NCBI GenBank assembly: GCA_963976395.1
Contig: CAXBLG010000042.1
Coordinates: 1 to 26,994, forward strand
DNA: 26,994 nt
Source: UBA11612 sp963976395
Lineage (GTDB): Bacteria; Pseudomonadota; Alphaproteobacteria; Rhodospirillales; Rhodospirillaceae
Reading direction: 5' to 3'
The first letter of the stretch is position 1. Each line of letters starts with the position of its first letter. Made by a program: the position numbers and the translations under genes. Below, one piece after another: positions 15,312 to 24,500 of the stretch. The notes beneath the pieces were generated by a model. That model was not told where the DNA came from and made no database searches. It saw only the letters and a list, made by a program, of their open reading frames with translations.

Positions 15312-17213
15312 ATGCGCAAATGTAAGAGAAATTCACAAATCGATCTCTATTTGATAGTAGCCATTTCCCTCGCACAAGCGCCGTGCATTGTAAGTGCTCA
15401 GGAATACCGAACCGAGTCCCGATCCAACATTGACTATCCCAACAGTCTATTGTGGGGCGACACTCATTTGCACACAAACTTATCTTACGATGCCTTTGTA
15501 ATGGGCAATAGAGTTTTGGACCTAGACGATGCGTATAAATATGCACGTGGCGATGTCGTTGAACTTGAAGGTGGCCGGCGCGTTAAGTTAGATCGAGCAC
15601 TAGACTTTTTGGCAATTACCGACCACTCCGACCTTCTGGGCGCGATGGTCGATATCGTTTCAAAGGACAGTGTACTTGAGGGAACAAAAACAGGCACTAT
15701 TTGGTCAAAATTCCTAGAGCAGGGTCTAGAGTCTGGAATTACCCAGATCGGAAACTATATCACTGCGCGCAATAACCTAGACGACGTCGAAAGAAACGAG
15801 CCGTTTAAACGATCTGTTTGGGAACACATAATTAAGCTTGCCGATGAAAATGATAGGCCTGGAGAATTCACGGCATTCATAGCATTCGAATGGACGTCTT
15901 CACCCAAAGGCAACAACCTCCACAGAAATGTGATATTTCGCGATGACGCCACAAAGGCTAACCAAGTGCTTCCTTTGCAAAGGTTGTTAAGTGAGGATCC
16001 GAGAACACTTTGGTCATATATGGCCGATTACGAACAATCCACCGGTGGAGAGGTGCTGGCTATTCCTCATAATGGAAACTTGAGCAATGGCTTAATGTTC
16101 TCATTAGATGCGAACGAACCTGTAGGCACTCGTGCTGACTATGCTGCCGCAAGAATTCGTTGGGAGCCACTTTATGAAGTAACCCAAATAAAGGGTGACT
16201 CAGAAACGCATCCACTATTGTCTCCGAACGATGAATTTGCGGATTTTGAAAGATGGGATCGAACAGATCTTTTTGGTCTCCGGCCAAAAGAAGATTGGAT
16301 GTTGAAATTCGAATATGCGCGGTCAGCTTTAAAAATGGGACTCGAACAACAGCGCGAAATCGGCATCAATCCGTTTAAGTTTGGATTGGCGGGGGGGACG
16401 GACTCCCATACGAGTCTTGCGACAGCCGACGATGATAATTTTGAAGGCAAGATGTCAAGTGGAAATGCTCGGCCTGGTCGATGGAAAGAATTTGTGCTGG
16501 GCGATAAAGAGAAAATGTATGGCGCAAAATATCCCTCGTACAATTGGCAAACTGTAGCGTCCGGCTACACGGCCGTTTGGGCAAAAGAAAACACACGAGC
16601 CGCAATATTCGACGCCATGAAGCGAAAAGAAACCTATGCCAGCACTGGTCCTAGAATAATGGTGCGGTTCTTCGGTGGGTGGGAGTTTGCGAATGAAGAT
16701 ATTTTAACGCCTGATATTGCAAAAATTGGTTATCGAAAAGGTGTCCCCATGGGCGGGGATCTGACTAACGCGCCTGAGGGGCAAGCCCCTAGTTTTATCA
16801 TATGGGCCGCTAAAGATCCGATGGGAGCGAATCTCGACCGTGTGCAAGTTGTAAAAGGGTGGACAGATGCTACAGGCAAAGCAAACGAGCGCGTGTTCAA
16901 TGTGGTCGTGTCCGATGATCGAGCGGTAGACAAAGATGGTGCCGTTCCATCGGTTGGCAGCACGGTTGAGTTGTCTAATGCTTCGTACACCAATGCGATT
17001 GGTGATCCCGAACTCGTGACGGTTTGGCGCGACCCCGAGTTCGACCCGGATGAACCGGCATTCTACTACGTTCGAGTTATTGAAATACCGACGCCGAGGT
17101 GGACTGCCTACGATGCGGCCAGGTACGCAGATCAAATGGATGAGAGTGTGCCGATGATAAGCCAGGAACGCGCCTATACGTCGCCCATATGGTACGAACC
17201 TGTTTCTAATTAG
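15312..17213 (+). CDS. DUF3604 family exported protein (PHP-like metal-dependent fold)
   Basis: Protein of 633 residues with a Sec signal (cleavage likely after VSA, about residue 29). I used ATG 15312; the adjacent GTG 15309 is equally possible, with an AGG at 15298-15300. It has the conserved features of DUF3604 proteins, which carry PHP-like metal-binding motifs: GDTHLHTN (His52, His54), ITDHSD (Asp104, His105), FIAFEWTS (Glu193), AIPHNGN (His253) and GGTDSHTS (Asp364, His366). The spread of His and Asp residues fits a multi-metal hydrolase such as a phosphoesterase, but no activity is established for the family to my knowledge. It is followed almost without a gap by PPIase and HupE-like genes, an arrangement I recall from other bacteria. 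Its codon use looks more AT-rich than the amidase array. Confidence 0.9.
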   Translation: MRKCKRNSQIDLYLIVAISLAQAPCIVSAQEYRTESRSNIDYPNSLLWGDTHLHTNLSYDAFVMGNRVLDLDDAYKYARGDVVELEGGRRVKLDRALDFLAITDHSDLLGAMVDIVSKDSVLEGTKTGTIWSKFLEQGLESGITQIGNYITARNNLDDVERNEPFKRSVWEHIIKLADENDRPGEFTAFIAFEWTSSPKGNNLHRNVIFRDDATKANQVLPLQRLLSEDPRTLWSYMADYEQSTGGEVLAIPHNGNLSNGLMFSLDANEPVGTRADYAAARIRWEPLYEVTQIKGDSETHPLLSPNDEFADFERWDRTDLFGLRPKEDWMLKFEYARSALKMGLEQQREIGINPFKFGLAGGTDSHTSLATADDDNFEGKMSSGNARPGRWKEFVLGDKEKMYGAKYPSYNWQTVASGYTAVWAKENTRAAIFDAMKRKETYASTGPRIMVRFFGGWEFANEDILTPDIAKIGYRKGVPMGGDLTNAPEGQAPSFIIWAAKDPMGANLDRVQVVKGWTDATGKANERVFNVVVSDDRAVDKDGAVPSVGSTVELSNASYTNAIGDPELVTVWRDPEFDPDEPAFYYVRVIEIPTPRWTAYDAARYADQMDESVPMISQERAYTSPIWYEPVSN

Positions 17214-17222
17214 GCTGTGATT

Positions 17223-18158
17223 GTGGCTTCACATTCATTCTCAAAAATGCAGCCCAGAAAGATACTCAAAGAACCTCTGTTTCACTTCCTTGTAATTGCG
17301 ATAGGTATTTTTATTGTTTTTGATTTCTTACACCCCTCAGGGGATGACGGCTCATCCAAAACGATCACAGTATATCAATCCGACCTCATTGATTTCATGC
17401 AATACCGAGCGAAAGCATTTGACCCGATAAGTATACAGGAGGAGTTTGCGTTATTGTCAGCACAGGAACGGAGGCAGCTGATAAATGATTATATTCGTGA
17501 AGAAGCGCTGTATAGGGAGGCGAAGGGGTTAGGTCTAGAAAAGAATGATTATTTACAGCGACTTCGGATGATTCAGAAGCTTGAGTTCGTCGTAAACGGA
17601 TTAGTTCAGGCGGTAGCGCAACCGAGTAAGGAAGAGGTTGAGCAGTATTTTGAGCGGCACAAAAGCAAGTATTCAGTACCCGCTAAAATCACATTTACCC
17701 ATGTCTTTTTTTCAAATGAACGCCATGGTGCCGAATTAGCTGATACCCTGGCGAGTCAAATGCTGGAACAGCTCAATGCCAGCAATATTAAGTTTCATCA
17801 AGCGACTGAATATGGCGATCGATATCTGTACAACGTCAATTATGTTCAAAAGGACCAAGCCTTTGTGGCCAGACATTTCGGTCGCGAAATGGCGCACATT
17901 CTTTTTCAGCTTGATCCTGCGAACCAGCGCTGGCGCGGCAACTTTCATTCACCCCATGGGGTTCATTTGGTGATGCTCACAAATTTGAGCAAAGCTCATA
18001 CGCCCGCTTTCGAAGACATTTTTGATCGTGTTAAGGCAGACGCCGTAAATGAAAACCGGAATCTCCAAATGAATCGTGCAATGGAGGAAATCGTTGCAAC
18101 CTATGATGTTCAATTATCAGATGATTTAATTGGCTCAATCGGCGTTGTCGAAAAGTGA
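17223..18158 (+). CDS. Membrane-anchored parvulin-like peptidyl-prolyl isomerase
   Basis: Predicted PpiC/SurA-type PPIase, about 300 residues. The start is uncertain. GTG 17217 is nearly on top of the upstream stop; GTG 17223 has AGG at 17212-17214 at an 8-base spacer; ATG 17247 gives MQPRKILKEPLFHF, which resembles usual family starts. A single membrane helix (LFHFLVIAIGIFIVF) follows the KEP motif, anchoring the protein with its bulk outside the inner membrane. After it come a helical chaperone-like domain (LINDYIREEALYREA) and a parvulin-type domain ending in HSPHGVHLVMLT. It probably folds or matures an exported partner, most simply the DUF3604 or HupE-like neighbour (inference). Its stop overlaps the next start by four bases. 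Confidence 0.83.
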   Translation: MASHSFSKMQPRKILKEPLFHFLVIAIGIFIVFDFLHPSGDDGSSKTITVYQSDLIDFMQYRAKAFDPISIQEEFALLSAQERRQLINDYIREEALYREAKGLGLEKNDYLQRLRMIQKLEFVVNGLVQAVAQPSKEEVEQYFERHKSKYSVPAKITFTHVFFSNERHGAELADTLASQMLEQLNASNIKFHQATEYGDRYLYNVNYVQKDQAFVARHFGREMAHILFQLDPANQRWRGNFHSPHGVHLVMLTNLSKAHTPAFEDIFDRVKADAVNENRNLQMNRAMEEIVATYDVQLSDDLIGSIGVVEK

Positions 18159-19204
18159 GTATGCTTACCATTTTTCGAATTTCTGTATTCATTCATTTGA
18201 GCGCCGCATTATTGTGGCCAATTCATGTGTTTGCTGACGAGAGTCGGCCTGTCTATGTGGAGATCACGCAGCTAACGAAAACAGGGTATCGCGTCGATTG
18301 GAAGGTTCCGCCGGTCCTTCCAGAATATGCGCTTCCCGAAATACACCTTCCTGCGGATTGTAATCATACCGGTGTTGACGATGATCAGATCACTAGTTTT
18401 AACGGTAGCATCCTTTATGCTTGTAGTTCTCTGTTGACTGGACGTGATATTTCCATCGTCTATCCAGTAATCAATCCCGCTCTTTCTGCAATAATTCGAC
18501 TCAGAACATTAAATGAAGAAGAGTACATTGGTGTGCTGCCACCGCAGGAACTCTCATGGCAGGTACCGGAAGTAGAAACTCAGTTCAGTGTAGCATTGCA
18601 ATATACTCGTCTTGGTGTTGTCCATATTTTGGCTGGACTTGATCATCTTTTATTTATGACATGCCTACTATGGATCGCCGGAGGAATGCGAAGGATACTT
18701 ATTGCGATCACCGGATTTACAGTTGCGCATTCTGCAACCTTAATATTGTCCTCACTAGAAATGATACGAGTCCCCATTCCTCCTACAGAAGCGGTCATTG
18801 CGCTTTCTATTGTTTTTCTGGCGCGTGAGATTGCCGTGAACCGGAAAGATAGCTTGACCTGGCGATTTCCAGCATCCGTTTCCACTTCATTCGGTCTTCT
18901 TCATGGCCTTGGGTTTGCGTCAGCCCTAGCGCAGGTTGGTCTACCGCAAACGGCGCTGCTGACGGGACTGCTCTCCTTCAACCTGGGTGTTGAGATTGGG
19001 CAGTTGCTTTTTGTCGGAGCGATCAGTGTTCTTTTTTTAGCGGGGCAGTTAGGCTTTCATCTGTGGCGGAAAGAAAACCCAAACGGTGGTAGTCTAATAT
19101 TAGGCATGGCGAGGCTTAGGGCTCTGGGGTCTTATTCGATCGGGATTGTGTCCTCATATTGGTTGGTTTCACGTATTGCCGACTTTGCGAAATATCAGCA
19201 ATAA
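18155..19204 (+). CDS. HupE/UreJ family membrane protein
   Basis: Protein of 349 residues, translationally coupled to the PPIase: the GTG start and the TGA stop share bases (GTGA). An ATG at 18161 is an alternative start. A signal peptide (to about residue 28, after VFA) is followed by an extracytoplasmic domain of about 120 residues with two Cys (69 and 90) that could form a disulfide. The C-terminal half has several membrane helices and the hallmark motifs HILAGLDHLLF (157-167), AHSATL (191-196), HGLGFASAL (250-258) and FNLGVE (275-280). The His and Asp in these motifs are the expected metal-binding positions in HupE/UreJ nickel or cobalt carriers. Here no hydrogenase or urease is nearby, so it may supply or handle metal for the DUF3604 enzyme; that role is inference. 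Confidence 0.87.
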   Translation: MSMLTIFRISVFIHLSAALLWPIHVFADESRPVYVEITQLTKTGYRVDWKVPPVLPEYALPEIHLPADCNHTGVDDDQITSFNGSILYACSSLLTGRDISIVYPVINPALSAIIRLRTLNEEEYIGVLPPQELSWQVPEVETQFSVALQYTRLGVVHILAGLDHLLFMTCLLWIAGGMRRILIAITGFTVAHSATLILSSLEMIRVPIPPTEAVIALSIVFLAREIAVNRKDSLTWRFPASVSTSFGLLHGLGFASALAQVGLPQTALLTGLLSFNLGVEIGQLLFVGAISVLFLAGQLGFHLWRKENPNGGSLILGMARLRALGSYSIGIVSSYWLVSRIADFAKYQQ

Positions 19205-19228
19205 CGAGGATATATTTGAGGAGAATCA

Positions 19229-20056
19229 ATGCCTATTACAGATGTGTCTGACAAAACCCTCACGCAATTATTGTCTTTAAAAGGCCGCGCTGCTGTTGTT
19301 ACTGGCGGCGCAAAAGGCATCGGATACGCCATTTCTCGGCGATTTGCCGAAGCTGGCGCCTGCATTTTACTTGCCGATGTCGACAAAGATGGTGCGGAGG
19401 AAGCTGCCAAAACCCTGACGAAGGAATTCGGGGTGGGAGCAAAGGCGGTGGTCACCGATGTAACAAGCGAACAAGCCGTTATCAGTGCAGCAGATATTTG
19501 TACGAGTGAGTTTGGTAGGCTTGATATTTGGGTGAATAACGCCGGTATTTACCCCGATTGCATGATGCTCGATTTATCGGTGGAAGATTGGGACAAGGTC
19601 CAATCCATTAATCTGCGCGGCGCATTTATTGGCGCACGCGAAGCCGCAAGACGTATGAAAAACGCACCTATGAACGGCGGCGTCATTATCAATATTGAAT
19701 CCGTAGGTGCCTTTCGTGGTCACGCCGGTTTATCCGCGTATACCGCTTCGAAACACGGTATGAGCGGACTAGCAAAGTGTATGGCTGTAGAATTGGGGCC
19801 TTACAATATCCGTGTCGTTGGCCTTGCCCCGACTGGAACATGGACTCCAGGTGTGGCGGCGCGGACCGCAGGTGCTTCTGGGGAGGATATCGATCGCGTC
19901 AAAGCCCTTGAAAAACAGATTCTCGAAAAAGTGCCGCTTGGGCGTTTCGGTGTGCCCGATGATATCGCGCGTGCCGCACTGTTCGCTGCGTCGGACATGG
20001 CCATGCTAATCACAGGCTCCACAATTGCCGTCGATGCAGGGGGACTGGCTGAATAG
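19229..20056 (+). CDS. Short-chain dehydrogenase/reductase (SDR)
   Basis: Cytoplasmic classical SDR of 275 residues, a usual length. Motifs in order: nucleotide-binding TGGAKGIG (25-32), an acidic residue after the second strand (LLADVD, about 48-53) that suggests NAD(H) preference, NNAG (103-106), catalytic Ser158, and YTASK with Tyr171 and Lys175. The substrate-loop region has the unusual PTGTWTPG in place of the typical PGxxxT run. The C-terminal ITGSTIAVDAGG is typical. ATG 19229 follows GAGGAGA at 19218-19224. It starts 24 bases after the HupE-like gene, so it may be in the same transcript. It is the only clearly cytoplasmic enzyme in this part; substrate not predictable. Confidence 0.92.
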   Translation: MPITDVSDKTLTQLLSLKGRAAVVTGGAKGIGYAISRRFAEAGACILLADVDKDGAEEAAKTLTKEFGVGAKAVVTDVTSEQAVISAADICTSEFGRLDIWVNNAGIYPDCMMLDLSVEDWDKVQSINLRGAFIGAREAARRMKNAPMNGGVIINIESVGAFRGHAGLSAYTASKHGMSGLAKCMAVELGPYNIRVVGLAPTGTWTPGVAARTAGASGEDIDRVKALEKQILEKVPLGRFGVPDDIARAALFAASDMAMLITGSTIAVDAGGLAE

Positions 20057-20350
20057 CTATGAGGTGCTTTCTTCCAATGGTGCGCAGTGCGTCAATGGCA
20101 TCTTTCTAGAGTTAATTGTTGTATTGCAATAACCTCAGTATTCACTCCATTTTTGGTTATGACCTTTGTTTCGTTTGATAAACTGTACTAATGCGAATTT
20201 TGGAACATTTTTTGCTATGGTAGACGCGTTAACCGTAGTGAAAAAGGTGATACCAACGTAATACCTTGTTGATGTTGTCCCAGATTTTATCGGATCCGAC
20301 TACTTACAATTTTTAGCGGTACAGCGATAAGTTTTGGTGGAGAAGTAGCA
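20057..20350. promoter_or_regulatory. AT-rich intergenic region with possible promoter for the exported protein gene
   Basis: This 294-base stretch has no ORF I can support. It holds an exact 10-bp palindrome TATTGCAATA (20122-20131), embedded in a near-symmetric GTT...AAC context that could be an operator. A good -10-like hexamer TACAAT lies at 20305-20310, about 40 bases before the next start, but there is no clear -35 at 16-18 bases. It probably separates the DUF3604-SDR transcript from the next one. Confidence 0.4.
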
Positions 20351-21508
20351 GTGAAGGAATTGAAAATGATGTCTGCAGTAACAGTTGCTAAAGTTGACCC
20401 AGTTCGACGCGGTGTCCGCGCTCTTGTTATCTCTACGGTCGGTTTGGCCACTATGTGTTTTTCAGTTTCCGCCGCATCTGCTTCTGAAACTCGGGCGTAT
20501 GCGGTCAAGTGGTTTTATTACGCCAACTATTCTCAAGACAGCGATTGCCCCGAGGGTCTCAATCCAAACGCCCAGGGTGTGTTTCAGCGTATTCTTGAAG
20601 AACGAGGAACGCCGCCCGATGAAATTGAAAAGAAAATGGAAGACTTTCCTTACGCTATGTATCTGGCAGGGATCGGTAGTCGTGGGGTGATTGATGGAAA
20701 ACCAGCCAATCCATACCTCAATCCGACTTCCACCAAAGATCCGATGCTGTATCTGGGGCAGGGGAAAGTGGGGTACGGCTTTAATCTCGATGGAAAAGAA
20801 ACTGCCGAGGATTTTACCGACCCGGAGAGCGGTGAGCGTGGTGTCGACAATCAGTTTTTTAGGGCAATTGGCTGCAGCACTCCACTCCGTAGCGCGCCAG
20901 GCGAGATTCCTACGTATCCAGAAATTCAATGGGACATGATGCGAGATCACACACCCGCTTGGCTTATTGAATTCTTTGATGTGGAATCATTTGATAACGA
21001 TGATGACGTGGGGGTGCGTGTTATCCGCGCCAACGAGCCAATTCGACGCAATGCCAACGGATTGCCTCAAGCGGACATGACTTACACAATTGATCCGGAT
21101 CCGCGTATGGCGAACAACATAGCGCGCGGCAAGATTGAGAACGGCGTGTTTACGTCGAATGCACCGATCAACTTTTTCATGGTGGGGGAGGGTTTCGGAC
21201 AGGCGGAGTATGCGCTACGCGAAGCGCGCTATCGGTTTAATTTTAAAGACGAAAATGAGCTAACAGGAATTGTCGGTGGTTATCACGATTGGCGAACCAT
21301 ATACACCAGCTGGGCTCTCAGCGGTACAGTGTTGGAAGTCAATGCGTCATTCGATATTCCAGGTCTCTACTACGCATTGCGGAAAACCGCTGATGCTTAT
21401 CCAGATCCTGAAACAGGTCAGAATGCATACATTTCATCAGCGTATTGGTTCGATGCAGTGCCTGCGTTTATCCAATACTCAGCGGCCCAGACGGCTCAAG
21501 GCAAATAG
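20351..21508 (+). CDS. Exported protein of unknown function
   Basis: I do not recognise this 385-residue family well enough to name it. GTG 20351 has GGAG at 20339-20342 with an 8-base spacer; an ATG at 20366 with AAGGA upstream is an equally reasonable start. A Sec signal with a long basic N-region ends after ASA (about residue 45). The mature part is rich in Asp, Tyr and Trp, with an acidic run DNDDD near residue 217. It has two Cys (66 and 175); the second closes the motif GVDNQFFRAIGC (164-175), preceded by YGFNLDGKETAEDFTDPESG. Repeated Asp/Asn/Gly clusters suggest metal, perhaps calcium, binding (inference). There are no membrane helices after the signal. The next, giant gene begins about 74 bases downstream, so the two may be expressed together. 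Confidence 0.82.
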   Translation: MKELKMMSAVTVAKVDPVRRGVRALVISTVGLATMCFSVSAASASETRAYAVKWFYYANYSQDSDCPEGLNPNAQGVFQRILEERGTPPDEIEKKMEDFPYAMYLAGIGSRGVIDGKPANPYLNPTSTKDPMLYLGQGKVGYGFNLDGKETAEDFTDPESGERGVDNQFFRAIGCSTPLRSAPGEIPTYPEIQWDMMRDHTPAWLIEFFDVESFDNDDDVGVRVIRANEPIRRNANGLPQADMTYTIDPDPRMANNIARGKIENGVFTSNAPINFFMVGEGFGQAEYALREARYRFNFKDENELTGIVGGYHDWRTIYTSWALSGTVLEVNASFDIPGLYYALRKTADAYPDPETGQNAYISSAYWFDAVPAFIQYSAAQTAQGK

Positions 21509-21582
21509 AGACGTCGGATGCGACAGAAGTGTTTTCCTACTAAGCCGGTGGCTAAATTAAAATGCACGTAATAGTATAGGCT

Positions 21583-24500
21583 GTGGCTTGGAGATACACA
21601 GGGAGTGGCTTCGGCACGGGCATTAGCGACCAGTCCATTGGGCCCGGCGTTCGAATCCTTGAAATTGAAGACGGTGTCGTGGCAGTGCCCGACGCCCAGG
21701 TCCTTCTGCATGCAGAATTTTCGCGAGCCGGCCACGATCTAGTATTATCTGGTCCTGACGATTTACGATATTTAGTTCGGGATTTCTTCAATACGGGCCG
21801 CGCGCCGGATGTTGTTAGCGGCGATACTGTTCTTTTCAAGGGCGATCTTGTCGCTACTTTGGCAGGTCCTCTGGCTCCAGGTCAGGTTGCGCAAGCCGGC
21901 GCTTCGGGCGGTGCGGCTCCCATAGGTGAAGTCAGGGCTATTACCGGTGAGGTGATCGCGATCCGTGCCGATGGTACGGAAGTCACCCTCACTCAAGGCG
22001 CTCCAGTGTTTCTCGACGACATCATTGAAACCGCTGCCGGAGCGTCTGTCGGTATTCAGTTTTTGGACGAGACCACCATCGCGTTGGGTGAAAACGGTGA
22101 ACTGGTTTTAGACGAATATGTCTATGATGCTGCGAATTTGGCGGATTCCAACGCAAGCGTATCTCTCGTCCAAGGCGCGTTATCCTTCGTAAGCGGACAA
22201 ATTGCCAAGGGCGGCGATGATAATATTAAGGTGGACACACCTGTCGCTACTATTGGTATTCGGGGCACCAAGTTTTTCGTTTCTTTTGATCCAGTCTCTG
22301 GCCAAATCACCGTTCTCAATCGCGCTGAAACCACGCCTAGCGGTCAACAGGTTGTAGGCGAGATCGCACTGATTCTGCCTAATGGTACAGTGATCGGCAC
22401 GATTGGTGTGGCCAATACAGGCTATCAATTTAACCCTGCCCAAACGCCGTTTCCGCAACCCGTTAGTCTTACAGAAGCACAAGTATTAGCCATTATCGGT
22501 ACGGTGGAGGCTGTTGTTAATCCCATTGCGCCGCAGGAACCTGATCCACCGCAGAATCAAGGTGGCGATCAAAACCAAGGCAGTCAGGACCAAGGCGGCC
22601 AGACCCAGGGCGGCCAGACCCAAGGCGGTCAGGGCCAGGGCGGTCAGGGCCAGGGCGGTCAGGGCCAGGGCGGTCAGGGCCAGGATGGTCAGGGCCAGGA
22701 TGGTCAGGGCCAGGGCGGCCAGACCCAAGGCGGCCAGACCCAGGGCGGCCAGACCCAAGGCGGCCAGACCCAAGGCGGCCAGACCCAAGGCGGCCAAAAT
22801 ACGGGTGGCCTGACCCAGGGCAATGTAGGGACGACGCCGACAATTCAGCCGGTGCAGCTTTCCATTGGCGACGCATCGGTGAGTGACTCGTCGGACAGCA
22901 CTGCCACGTTCACTCTTACCCGCACAGGCAATCTGTCTGTATCGGTCACGGTGATCTTTAGTCTTACCGACGGTACAGCCAAGAATGGTGAGGATTTCGG
23001 CGGGATCGGCGGTTCTGTTACGTTCGCCGCTGGTCAAACCTCGCAGATGATCGACATCCCGATTTTTGCGAACGCCCGTGGCGAGCCGGCGGAAACCTTC
23101 AACGTATCAATAGTAAGTGCGACTGCTACCGGCGGTGCGCAGGTAACGATTTCGGATGGTACTGGTTTAGGCACCATTACTTCTGATCCGCCGTTGCCGA
23201 CATTGTCCATCAACAGCATTGCTGTGTCGGACACGGAAGCGGGTGCGGCAGATCTTACTGTCACTCGAACGGGCGATCTGTCCGCCGCGTCCTCAGTTGA
23301 GTACCGGCTTGTAGCTGGGGCTGGTGGGGCTGTAGCAGGAGAAGATTTCACGGATATCACTGGAGTGATCTTGTTTGCGGTTGGCGAGAACATGGCCACA
23401 ATATCCGTTCCCATCCTCGCGAATACGACGCCCTTGACGCTAGATAATCGCGAAGGAGATGAATCCTTTACGGTGGAACTCTTAAACCCTACGGATGCCG
23501 TCATCGATCAAGGTGTGGGCACCGTGACAATTTCGGCGGATCCACTGGTGGGAATGGCGACGTTCACCATTCTCGCAGATAGCACAGTGGTGGCAGAAGG
23601 GGACCAGTTGGTCGTAACCGTCATGCGCGGCGGTGATCTGGCCGGTCAGGTGTCGGTAGATATTGCAACTCTTGCAGGAACTGCCGTGGCAGGAACTGAC
23701 TTTCAAGGTGTGTCCAGTACTCTGATCTTTGCTGCAGGCGAGACTGTTCAGACGATTACGATACCTATCGTTCGAGACGTTATTGTTGAAGATCCGGAGG
23801 CGTTCTCCGTTGTTCTCCGTGACGCGGTGGGCGGGACCATCGAAGTGGGCGCGACCGAAATCACGATCGCCGCAGATCCACCATTGCCGACATTGTCGAT
23901 CTTGGGAACGACCGTAAGCGATACGGCTGCGGGAACTGCGACCTTTACAGTGACCCTTTCTACGGCTTCGGAAAGTCCCGTCACAGTAAATTTCGCCACC
24001 CAGTCAGGCACCGCTATTGCCGGATCGGATTTTGGCGCCACGTCCGGTCAGATAACGTTCGCTCCTGGCGAAGTCAGTAAAAATATTCCGGTGTCCATCT
24101 TCGCCGATGATGCGAACGAGGGGGATCAATCGTTCACGGTCATTCTTTCGAATCCGAGCGGGGCGACCATCGCTACAGGATTGGCATTCGGTAACATTTC
24201 CGCCGACCCTCCGCCTCCCAATAATGCGCCCTCACTGTTGTCCTCGGGCCTCGTCCCATCTGTGGATACTGCAGACACTGATCCGCCGGGTCATTCGATA
24301 TCGGTTCTTTTCAGTGGTCAATTCAGCGATTCCGATGCCGGTGACGTTCTTTCTGGTGTTGCGGTGGTGAGCAACACCGCCAATCCTACGACCGAAGGTA
24401 AATGGCAGTACTCAACCGATAGCGGTAGTTCATGGCATGATATCAGCAGTGTTGATGATAGTGGTAACGGGCTGGTTCTTACGGTCGCAACACAAGTCCG

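Noticed and set aside
20396..20450. Twin-arginine export signal in the unknown exported protein
   Set aside because: The RRGVRAL stretch does not fit the RRxFLK pattern well, so a Sec signal with a long basic start is simpler.
22579..22818. Possible CRISPR array
   Set aside because: The 15-base units are adjacent with no spacers, stay in frame, and have no cas genes nearby.
22486..23037. Minus-strand ORF with Leu/Ala repeats and a + strand Arg/Ala repeat ORF over 22514-22813
   Set aside because: Both are translations of the 15-bp repeat in wrong frames. The + frame carrying Gly/Gln continues into FecR-like and Calx-beta domains on either side.
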